Shown piece by piece: positions 58,204 through 64,000 of a stretch of 64,000 nucleotides of DNA (position 1 is its first letter; the number at the start of each line of letters is the position of its first letter). This DNA is from Pandoraea captiosa (GTDB taxonomy: Bacteria; Pseudomonadota; Gammaproteobacteria; Burkholderiales; Burkholderiaceae): positions 62,001 to 126,000 of the forward strand of contig NZ_CABPSQ010000014.1 in NCBI RefSeq assembly GCF_902459775.1, given 5' to 3'. The notes beneath the pieces were generated by a model. That model was not told the DNA's origin and searched no databases. It saw only the letters and a program-made list of their open reading frames with translations. Made by a program: the position numbers and the translations under genes.

Positions 58204-60963
58204 TCAATCCTTGCGAACGGCCACGGCCAGGCCGAAATTCTTGATGCGGTCGAGCGAGATGGCCGACAGGTAATTGACGCGGCGGTTGTGAATCGTCCGC
58301 TCGTGTTCTTTCTCACCGACGATGACGCCGGCAGACTGGATCTGTTTCTTGAACACGCGGTCACTCTTGACCGGCAGGCCGTTCCATTTCTCGCGCAGCG
58401 CTGATGAGTGCGCGATGTGGTCCATGATGTGGCTCGTGCGCACGAGTAGGCACGGTTCGCCGTCGACGTCGTCGAAGGCGTAGGGGTGCTTGAAATTGCT
58501 GGCGTCGATCTCGGAGAGCGCGGTCTCCATGATCCACACCCAGGGCTCCCGGTCGGCGCTGGTCTCCGCGATGTGCGTGTTCATCTCTGCGAGAAGGTCT
58601 TTTGGAAAGCCGCCCTCGTCGCGGTCCATACCCGCAAACTCGCACAAGTAGCCCCATGCGAGCAGCACGGCCGCATAGTTGCCGGCCATGCGCATGGCAC
58701 CGTCGTCGTTGCCGCTCGCGCGGCTGCGGTTCAGGCAGAAATCGCGCATATCGCGATACTTGGCCAGCACCTCTAGGCGATTAAGGCCGGCCAGAAATTC
58801 GAGCCACTGGCGAAGCGGAAAACGCGGCAAATCGTCGGGCATCATCGGCCCCTTCTTGCCGGTCAGCGTGGTGCGCACCAACTTGCCGAGCAGACTACGC
58901 ACGGGCACGTCTTCACCGGCGAGCATGACCGGTGCCGACAACAGATATTCGGTCATGTCAGTGCCGCGTCGCGTCACCGTGTATTGGTAGTTCTCTTGCA
59001 GCAGGCCGACGGCTTTGTCGATGACGTCTTGTCGACGTGCCGACAGTTCTTCCCATCCGACTGGGTGGCTGGTGTGGCTGATGCTGGTGAGCAATCGGAA
59101 TTCGGTTTGCAGGCTCTGGCCTGAAAACATCGTGAAGGCGAGTGAGCGTTCGAGGCGTTTGATGAGCGTTGATTTACCCGCCCCCTTGTCCGCCTGCACG
59201 GTCATGTGCGGCCAGAAGCCCAGGAGAGCTTTCAGGTGCCCGCCGAGCGACCACACCAAGGGGATTGACGCAGCGTTCTGCTTGAACGTGTCCTGGTACG
59301 CGTTGACGACTTTTCGTGCATCGGTCCATGGCCCCGAAGGGAAGGTCAGATTGTGGTAGGGGCACTGCTTGTCAGCCTCGGTGAAATAGCAGTCCGGCCC
59401 TTCGTTGACGATGAGCTGGCCATCGCGCCAGGCGAGGCCGACGAAGTTGGCCGCATGACGTGCGCCGAGGTGCGCGGTGCGCTCGAGAATGTTCACCATG
59501 CGCTTGAACGGCGCCGGCGACCAGATCGGCCCGAACTTGCCCCACTGGTCGACGTTGTGGAGCTGGTCATCGAGCATCACTTTGCGGATGAGCTTCGCAC
59601 CGTGACGCGGCGTTTGGACTGACACGGCGAAATAGACGGTTGGGGACTGGTCGGGGTCTCCGGTCATGGTCGACGTCGCGCTGGCGACCGATACGCGGCT
59701 CAAGGAAGCGACGCGAAAGCCGGCGAGGTCAACGATGACAGGCGTCTCAGCTTCTGCCCCTTCTTCCTTGTTCATCTTCGAGACATAGCTCGTGAAGTCC
59801 GGACGCACTCGGAATTTCCAATACTGCGCAAAGTCGTGCGCGGGAAGGAAGACGCGCTTCTTGCCTTTCACGGATGCATCGCCAGCGAGACCTGGGATAA
59901 GCCAGTGCTCATGGACGTCGAGCGCCGAGGCAAGCTTCTTCGCGCCGCGAAGGCGCAGGTAATCGTTCACGTCGTTGATCGGCTTTTGCTCCGTGGAGCC
60001 GTCGGCGAGGTCGGCAGACCAGTGCGCCTGGTCAACGAGCATCGCGCTGATGTTCATGGCCGTCAGACGTTCGTGCAGTGCCCACGCTGCCTCGGGGCCG
60101 GGGCGATGTCCCGCACGTGGCTTACCGTCTTCGATAGGTTCGTCGTTGTCGAAGCAGATGACTACCTGCTTGTCCTGGAGAAACGAAAAGTCGATGTGCT
60201 GTACGTTGCCGATGCCCCGAACGGCGAACGATGCGGTGCCAGGGATGCCGCAGGTATCGACCGACAACGCATTGACCGAGCTTTCCACCACGATCACGCG
60301 ATGGGCACGCTTCAGTTTGCGCCAGTCTGCTGTCCAGCCGTAGCCGTCCTTGGCTCCCTGTGTCTGGGTCTTGACGCCACCGTTTGCGGCCGGGTCCAGG
60401 TAGCGCATGTCGACGGCGACAATCTGGCCGGTGTCCTGAGTGCGGACGATGAAGGCAGCAGCAGACCCGCCGTAGCCGACGTCGCCGGCCGTGAGCTTTT
60501 GGCTGGTCCAGTCATTGAATCCGAGCGAGCGCGTTGCGATGGCCGCATCAAGCGCCGCATCGCCGATTTCACGCCCCTTCAGATACTCACGGGCGCGGCC
60601 GCTGTCGGCCATGCAGCGATCGGCAATGTAATCCAGCGTCGATTTGCGCTCTTGCTCCTTCGCCTCCGGCTTGTCGAAGGAGATGCCGAAAGCTTCATGC
60701 AGCCAGCGCATTGCTTCGCCGACGGTACCGCCGCGAACGTAGATGACGAGATCCACGCACGAGCCGCCTTCGCCAGAGCTGTGATCTTTCCAGCAAGTGC
60801 CGTGCTTCGGATGATCTTGGAGGATCGAAAGCGACGGGCTTTTGTCTTCGTGCTTCGGTGAGTGATAGAGCGCCTTTTCGCCGCCTGGCGCACGTTTGAG
60901 TCCGAGGCGCTCAGCAAGCTCGTGAAGATTGATGCGTAGTTTCAGTTGCTCGATGGATGCCAT
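58204..60963 (-). CDS. DUF927-type phage primase-helicase (zinc-finger-like, Toprim, P-loop ATPase)
   Basis: A 919-residue replication protein. The N-terminus resembles the CHC2 primase zinc finger (KHEDKSPSLSIL, then TCWKDHSSGEGGSCVDLVIY), though the first Cys pair is not standard. A Toprim domain follows (VIVVESSVNALS with Glu; VICFDNDE with Asp-x-Asp), near residues 240-290. The helicase half (DUF927) has Walker A VQADKGAGKSTLIKRLE near residue 625, with sensor-type AGEDVPVRSLLGKL later. It would open the origin and prime synthesis, as P4 alpha does. The iteron array lies just downstream. Confidence 0.92.
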   Translation of the reverse strand: MASIEQLKLRINLHELAERLGLKRAPGGEKALYHSPKHEDKSPSLSILQDHPKHGTCWKDHSSGEGGSCVDLVIYVRGGTVGEAMRWLHEAFGISFDKPEAKEQERKSTLDYIADRCMADSGRAREYLKGREIGDAALDAAIATRSLGFNDWTSQKLTAGDVGYGGSAAAFIVRTQDTGQIVAVDMRYLDPAANGGVKTQTQGAKDGYGWTADWRKLKRAHRVIVVESSVNALSVDTCGIPGTASFAVRGIGNVQHIDFSFLQDKQVVICFDNDEPIEDGKPRAGHRPGPEAAWALHERLTAMNISAMLVDQAHWSADLADGSTEQKPINDVNDYLRLRGAKKLASALDVHEHWLIPGLAGDASVKGKKRVFLPAHDFAQYWKFRVRPDFTSYVSKMNKEEGAEAETPVIVDLAGFRVASLSRVSVASATSTMTGDPDQSPTVYFAVSVQTPRHGAKLIRKVMLDDQLHNVDQWGKFGPIWSPAPFKRMVNILERTAHLGARHAANFVGLAWRDGQLIVNEGPDCYFTEADKQCPYHNLTFPSGPWTDARKVVNAYQDTFKQNAASIPLVWSLGGHLKALLGFWPHMTVQADKGAGKSTLIKRLERSLAFTMFSGQSLQTEFRLLTSISHTSHPVGWEELSARRQDVIDKAVGLLQENYQYTVTRRGTDMTEYLLSAPVMLAGEDVPVRSLLGKLVRTTLTGKKGPMMPDDLPRFPLRQWLEFLAGLNRLEVLAKYRDMRDFCLNRSRASGNDDGAMRMAGNYAAVLLAWGYLCEFAGMDRDEGGFPKDLLAEMNTHIAETSADREPWVWIMETALSEIDASNFKHPYAFDDVDGEPCLLVRTSHIMDHIAHSSALREKWNGLPVKSDRVFKKQIQSAGVIVGEKEHERTIHNRRVNYLSAISLDRIKNFGLAVAVRKD

Positions 60964-61005
60964 TGTTCTATTCGGTATAAGAGAAGCCGGCTTGCGCCGG
61001 CGGGA

Positions 61006-61266
61006 TTACTTTTTCTGTTGTTTGGGTGGAGCTGCCGGCGTTCGTCCGCCAAGCCATTCGCGGAACGGTCGGCGGACTTTCGCAACGAAAAGGGCAGCGG
61101 CTCGCTGGTTCGTATCCAACTCGGAGCGCGAGTTGATCTCGCATGCCAGATAAACGAACTCGATGGCGTCCGCCTCAGTGCAGGGTTGCCCGCCCAAATC
61201 CGAAAGCCAGCGATGGAAGTCCGGAGATGCACACCAAATTCCAGCCAGCTGCGCGAGACCTTTCAT
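61006..61266 (-). CDS. Phage-type hypothetical protein, 86 residues
   Basis: MKGLAQLAGIWCASPDFHRWL, then AIEFVYLACEINSRSELDTN and FVAKVRRPFREWLGG. The pattern of SRxELD followed by a R-x-PF-x-W block recurs in small phage early genes of unknown role. It lies 42 bp before the helicase start on the same strand. ATG 61266 is preferred; an earlier in-frame ATG exists. Confidence 0.75.
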   Translation of the reverse strand: MKGLAQLAGIWCASPDFHRWLSDLGGQPCTEADAIEFVYLACEINSRSELDTNQRAAALFVAKVRRPFREWLGGRTPAAPPKQQKK

Positions 61267-61324
61267 ACGAACGGTCCGCGAGCAGATGGACGAGATGGCG
61301 TTACGTCGCGGACGCATTCGGAGT

Positions 61325-61789
61325 TCATGGGGTACATGTGAACACCTCTCCAGCGGGAACTTGTCGTGCCGTCGCCAACGCGAACTCATGCGCCGCAAGC
61401 TGCTCGCGACGCGTGGTGATCTTTTGCAGATCGTCCGTTAGCGTCAGTCCGCGTGCGATGGCGCGGAATTGGTCGCCAGTGACACCCAAGCGCTTGTCTG
61501 CGATGAATCGCTTTCCGACCTCGGAAACGGCGATTGCAGCGTCGGAGAGCGCTTCCCGAACGTCAGGGGTGAAGTAGGCGACCGCGAGTGCCTGGCCAAC
61601 ATTGATGCGGAAGGCGAGCGTGTGCCACGACTCCTCCGTCGCGATCCCCGTGCGGAGCTTCTCTAGTTCCTCGTGTGGCACGAGCATGAGCTGACATTCG
61701 GCCGCGCCGTTGTGGCGAAGAATGACCGGAATGCGCCGCTCGGTCGGAACGTACGCGCGGCGTTGTTTGCGGTGCTTGCTGGTTGGCAT
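61325..61789 (-). CDS. Phage-type hypothetical protein, 154 residues
   Basis: Basic N-terminus (TSKHRKQRRAYVPTERRIPV) and a helical remainder (NVGQALAVAYFTPDVREALSDAAIAVSEVG and LTLTDDLQKITTRREQLAAHEFALATAR). GGAGACG lies before the ATG at 61789. No family recognised. Part of the minus-strand early operon. Confidence 0.72.
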   Translation of the reverse strand: MPTSKHRKQRRAYVPTERRIPVILRHNGAAECQLMLVPHEELEKLRTGIATEESWHTLAFRINVGQALAVAYFTPDVREALSDAAIAVSEVGKRFIADKRLGVTGDQFRAIARGLTLTDDLQKITTRREQLAAHEFALATARQVPAGEVFTCTP

Positions 61790-61802
61790 CTTCGTCTCCC
61801 GA

Positions 61803-62063
61803 TCAAGCGTGACCTGCCGGAAATTCCGACAGCTCGACAACGAATGGAACGACCAGGCGTTCCACGGTGAGGCCGAAGCCGTACGTCCAGCCACCGTCCA
61901 TTTGAGGCAGCGGGCACACCGTGGGCCGGTAGCCGAGGGCGTGGCCTGCATCGATGGCTTCCTCGAGCGTGCGGCCGCGATGCTGAAGCATGAAGTGCAC
62001 CGCAGCGGCGGGGACGAGGAACTCGGGGAATGAGGCGGGCAAGCCGAAGGTGCGAATGTTCAT
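61803..62063 (-). CDS. Phage-type hypothetical protein, 86 residues
   Basis: Aromatic-rich soluble protein (FPEFLVPAAAVHFMLQHRGRTLEEAIDAG and MDGGWTYGFGLTVERLVVPFVVEL). Its ATG overlaps the stop of the 46-residue gene upstream (ATGA), and its stop is 13 bp before the next gene. No family recognised. Confidence 0.72.
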   Translation of the reverse strand: MNIRTFGLPASFPEFLVPAAAVHFMLQHRGRTLEEAIDAGHALGYRPTVCPLPQMDGGWTYGFGLTVERLVVPFVVELSEFPAGHA

Positions 62064-62200
62064 CGGGCACCCCCAAGCCAGGCGACGACGCGTGCTATCA
62101 CGTGACGAATGCCGCGCCGACGAACGTACGGGCCATCGATGGTGTAGCCACCAAGGGCAGAGCGGTGAATCAGGTCACTACGGATATTGCGGTGGCGCAT
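62060..62200 (-). CDS. Small basic protein, 46 residues, coupled to the next gene
   Basis: Reads MRHRNIRSDLIHRSALGGYT, then IDGPYVRRRGIRHVIARVVAWLGGAR. GGAG lies 5 bp before the ATG, and the stop overlaps the following ATG (ATGA), which strongly supports translation. Highly basic, so nucleic acid binding is possible. No family recognised. Confidence 0.7.
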   Translation of the reverse strand: MRHRNIRSDLIHRSALGGYTIDGPYVRRRGIRHVIARVVAWLGGAR

Positions 62201-62217
62201 GATTACTCCAGCTGTGG

Positions 62218-62433
62218 TTATTCGCGGTCGCCGGCGGCGAGACGCTTTGCGTCGGGCCCGGTGAACTCGCGGGGTTGCGGCAGCGGCGCGGCCGGCCGGT
62301 TTAAGGCGCAGCGGGCGACGATTGCCAAAGTGGTTCGCATGAACGGGGAGAGCGCTTCGACCGGCGTTTCTTCCAGCCCCATCGCTCGTTGTGCGCGACG
62401 CAGCTCGTCGGGCGAGAAAGCATCTGCATTCAT
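62218..62433 (-). CDS. Phage-type hypothetical protein, 71 residues
   Basis: MNADAFSPDELRRAQRAMGL, a helical middle (VEALSPFMRTTLAIVARCAL), then a Pro-rich tail. Preceded by AAGGCGA. It ends 17 bp before the 46-residue gene. No family recognised. Confidence 0.68.
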   Translation of the reverse strand: MNADAFSPDELRRAQRAMGLEETPVEALSPFMRTTLAIVARCALNRPAAPLPQPREFTGPDAKRLAAGDRE

Positions 62434-62533
62434 CGTTGTCGCCTTCCGTTCAAGAAAATTTGGGCAAAAAAATCCCCTCGCGCCGTAGGGGGCACGATGC
62501 GAGGGGCAACTCGGGGTGATTCGGTTTTGCGTG

Positions 62534-62788
62534 TTACGCGGTGCTGTCCAGCAGATCCAGCTGCCGGTCGTCGTCTTGCTCCAGCTTTGCCTTACCCGCC
62601 GGGATAAATACGGCTGGATCTGGCGACTGGCTCGGTGCGAGCGTGTGAACGATCGAGAGCAGCGCCATGCAGGTGAAGGCGCATTCAACGTTCTCGCACT
62701 GGAAATACAACTGTCTCGTCTGCGGAGACATGGTGCGGCTGGTGCGAATCTTCAAACGTCGCGCGCAGTGTGGGCAAATCAGTTTCAT
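62534..62788 (-). CDS. Ogr/Delta-like zinc-finger transcriptional activator
   Basis: An 84-residue protein of the P2 Ogr / P4 Delta type, which turns on phage late promoters by contacting RNA polymerase alpha. The zinc ligands are CPHC near the N-terminus and CENVEC at about residues 31-36. RTSRTMSPQTRQLYFQC matches the family core. Its ATG overlaps the stop of the upstream 64-residue gene. Presence suggests P2-like late promoters, in this element or in a helper. Confidence 0.88.
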   Translation of the reverse strand: MKLICPHCARRLKIRTSRTMSPQTRQLYFQCENVECAFTCMALLSIVHTLAPSQSPDPAVFIPAGKAKLEQDDDRQLDLLDSTA

Positions 62789-62979
62789 TGCGCGCTTCCT
62801 TGCGTCTTCACTTCGTACATGGCGCGGCGTCGGCCAGAGACGCGCTCCATCTGTTCACGCATACGTGCTTTCAAAAGCCACGTGGCAGCTTCTTCCACGC
62901 TCGGTAGATTGAGCGCCGCGCGGATTCCCTCGATCAATTCCAGCTCGCTGTCGCTGACGGCAATTTCAAGTTCCGGCAT
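62785..62979 (-). CDS. Small phage protein, 64 residues, coupled to the Ogr-like gene
   Basis: MPELEIAVSDSELELIEGIRAAL, then LPSVEEAATWLLKARMREQMERV. The strand followed by two helices is like a ribbon-helix-helix DNA-binding fold, but the likeness is weak. Stop overlaps the next ATG (ATGA). Confidence 0.68.
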   Translation of the reverse strand: MPELEIAVSDSELELIEGIRAALNLPSVEEAATWLLKARMREQMERVSGRRRAMYEVKTQGSAQ

Positions 62980-63007
62980 CTGATGAGCGGCTCTTCGTCG
63001 ACTTCGA

Positions 63008-63211
63008 TTACGCGGCGTCGCGCGATACATTGCTCGCCAGGCCAAACGCTTCGGACGCTTGGCGCAGCAGCAACTGGCGGGCGAGCGTGGCCGGCTGTTC
63101 GCCGAGGTACTGCGCCATCGATGTGATGACGGCCAGCTCAGCGTCGTTGAGCCGCAGCGTCATCCGGTTGTCGCGGACACTTTTCGGATCGAGATACACG
63201 GTGGCCTCCAT
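63008..63211 (-). CDS. Probable ribbon-helix-helix protein, 67 residues
   Basis: The strand RMTLRLNDAELAVITSMAQYLGEQPATLARQLLLR follows the Arc/MetJ/CopG pattern. Such proteins act as small regulators. No strong ribosome site. Member of the minus-strand early operon. Confidence 0.68.
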   Translation of the reverse strand: MEATVYLDPKSVRDNRMTLRLNDAELAVITSMAQYLGEQPATLARQLLLRQASEAFGLASNVSRDAA

Positions 63212-63221
63212 TCGGAGCAGA

Positions 63222-63425
63222 TCAGGAACGGGCAGCGGCCTGCGCCTTGTAGACGGAGAGGCCGAGCAACACGAGGCGACGCACGACGCTCGAGGCAGAG
63301 CAGCGCTCTGCGTCGGAGACGCTCAGAACCTCGGCGCGCTCGCTCGAGGTGAGACGGGTGTAAAGCGGCTTGTCCGACATAACGCCGCGAGGAGCGCGGC
63401 GCAGCGGCTTCTTTTCAGAGGTCAT
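63222..63425 (-). CDS. Small early phage protein, 67 residues, possible ribbon-helix-helix
   Basis: Basic N-terminus, then LYTRLTSSERAEVLSVSDAERCSASSVVRRLVLLGLSVYK, a strand-helix-helix layout. It is the first gene of the leftward operon, divergent from the repressor, so a Cro-like role is possible. ATG 63425. Confidence 0.68.
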   Translation of the reverse strand: MTSEKKPLRRAPRGVMSDKPLYTRLTSSERAEVLSVSDAERCSASSVVRRLVLLGLSVYKAQAAARS

Positions 63426-63467
63426 GGCGATATACTTGGGAGAATTAACCTTGCACAAACACATTAT

Positions 63468-63516
63468 TTGCAGAAATCTGCAATATGTCAACATGGATTT
63501 GCAGAAAAATGCAAAT
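63468..63516. promoter_or_regulatory. Two phage operator palindromes between repressor and leftward operon
   Basis: TTGCAGA-AA-TCTGCAA at 63468-63483 is a perfect palindrome. ATTTGCA-N6-TGCAAAT at 63497-63516 is a second one and overlaps the likely repressor start. A half-site TTGCA lies at 63451-63455. The layout is that of a lambdoid-like switch with autoregulation. Confidence 0.75.
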
Positions 63517-63925
63517 TAACGACAGGCTTGCCGCCGAGCGGGAGCGTTTGCGTCTCACGCAAACCGAGATGGCGAAGCGCTTAGGCGTTGCGTTTCGTAC
63601 TTACTGTGACTACGAAGCGGGAAAGAGCCAGCCCAAAGCCGGCACGCTGGTCGCCGCGCGCGATATCGGCGTCGACGTGCTGTTTGTGCTGACTGGCGAA
63701 GTCAGTCCATCAGCGCTGTCTGCCGACGAAGCAGACCTGGTGCGACGTTTTCGTGAGGCGACTGATGCAGTGAGGGCAGCGGCTCTCGGCGCGCTTATCG
63801 GTGGCGCAGCTCCGGCGACCGTCCGACAGAATTTCCACGGCGGCGTGAACATCGGCCAGCAGATCACGGGTGACGTGACGGCACCTCAAACATTCACGTT
63901 CGGCGGCACCAAGAAGAAAAAGTAG
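63509..63925 (+). CDS. CI-like phage repressor, XRE-type HTH
   Basis: A 138-residue regulator. HTH near residues 5-58: INDRLAAERERLRLTQTEMAKRLGVAFRTYCDYEAGKSQPKAGTL. The C-terminal half is Ala-rich, followed by VNIGQQITGDVTAPQTFTFG and a Lys tail, without the Ser/Lys autocleavage domain of lambda CI. ATG 63509 is right before the first helix; ATG 63485 is possible. It is divergent from the leftward early genes and overlaps its own probable operator. Confidence 0.9.
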   Translation: MQINDRLAAERERLRLTQTEMAKRLGVAFRTYCDYEAGKSQPKAGTLVAARDIGVDVLFVLTGEVSPSALSADEADLVRRFREATDAVRAAALGALIGGAAPATVRQNFHGGVNIGQQITGDVTAPQTFTFGGTKKKK

Positions 63926-63984
63926 TTCTTTACCAGGTTTGGCCCCGCAAGCACGCCAGAGTGCGTGGGGCAAGGATTTCGGGG

Positions 63985-64000
63985 ATGAACGAGCAAAACT
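63985..64000 (+). CDS. Possible start of a further gene, cut by the window edge
   Basis: An ATG after GGGG with five codons in view (MNEQN). Too short to judge. Confidence 0.25.

Larger units (their letters stand above)
55871..64000. mobile_element. Integrated prophage or phage satellite (integrase end; continues past the window)
   Basis: From the att site rightwards the genes are: tyrosine recombinase, Xis-like protein, iteron-rich region, DUF927-type primase-helicase, about seven small genes, an Ogr/Delta-like activator, ribbon-helix-helix-like proteins, and a divergent CI-like repressor. Nothing structural is in view. This early region suits either a P2-like Burkholderia-type prophage or a P4-like satellite; the part outside the window decides. 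Confidence 0.88.

Noticed and set aside
57314-58207. 297-codon open frame (minus) across the region between xis and the helicase gene
   Set aside because: Its repeated residues simply mirror the DNA iterons, composition is unlike the neighbours, and no domain is seen. The ATG at 58042 that overlaps the small gene's stop keeps a slight doubt.

Overview
The window is high-GC chromosomal DNA of a betaproteobacterium, most likely of the Burkholderiales. The family mix points there: a Burkholderia-type porin, a GMC dehydrogenase with a triheme cytochrome, many MFS/LysR/IclR genes, and a complete ybgC-tolQRAB-pal-cpoB operon. Pandoraea or a close relative is my best guess, as inference only. About 55.8 kb is chromosomal backbone. 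The last ~8.1 kb is the integrase end of a prophage or phage satellite that continues past the right edge.

Layout. 1-3080: a cut-off DHA2 drug exporter with a FrnE-type DsbA protein (minus), then a DUF985 cupin and a flavin reductase-like protein. 3469-5046: a NuoM-like subunit standing alone. 5343-11544: a carbohydrate-type ABC importer (binding protein and two permeases, no ATPase), a convergent LacI regulator, a PI-PLC-like phosphodiesterase and an inositol monophosphatase, a possible inositol-phosphate unit. 11761-13654: DUF3455 lipoprotein, ECF sigma factor, anti-sigma factor. 13758-13833: tRNA-Lys(TTT) with its own promoter and terminator. 13940-15055: YeeE/YedE thiosulfate-type transporter. 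15468-20839: tol-pal operon. 21127-26890: a beta-hydroxyacid dehydrogenase with an IclR regulator, then SRPBCC, ACT-domain, phosphoribosyltransferase, TauE and PAP2 genes. 27334-33939: an Mrr-like protein lacking the usual lysine, DUF2501, PaiB-like, a secreted nuclease and several small proteins, including two paralogous one-span membrane proteins.

34192-43562 holds two M20 hydrolases and a minus-strand cluster: a small helical protein, an MFS importer, PyrK-like and PyrD-like subunits, and an AllC-like amidohydrolase. It sits beside a porin and a divergent XRE regulator. Three 16-bp sites of the form RTCTA-N6-TAGAC lie in front of the porin/regulator, the small gene and the MFS gene, which makes this a probable regulon. 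The enzymes would fit reversal of the orotate branch (orotate to dihydroorotate, and carbamoyl-aspartate to aspartate). 43801-45456 is an orphan 551-residue protein. 45831-49762 is a three-subunit membrane-bound GMC dehydrogenase. 49905-55579 carries MFS/LysR, LysE, an Ntn-type amide hydrolase and DUF1232.

The mobile element starts at a displaced 3' end of tmRNA or tRNA-Ala (55843-55872). It carries a tyrosine recombinase, an Xis-like protein, a DUF927-type primase-helicase, a row of small genes joined by ATGA overlaps, an Ogr/Delta-type activator, two probable ribbon-helix-helix proteins and a divergent CI-like repressor with palindromic operators. Between Xis and the helicase lies an array of about eleven copies of ACTCGTGGA in both orientations, several exactly 21 bp apart, beside an AT-rich tract. 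I read this as the element's replication origin. The backbone is also unusually rich in short tandem repeats (8-12 bp units) at gene edges; two lie inside genes and would change the protein if copy number varied.
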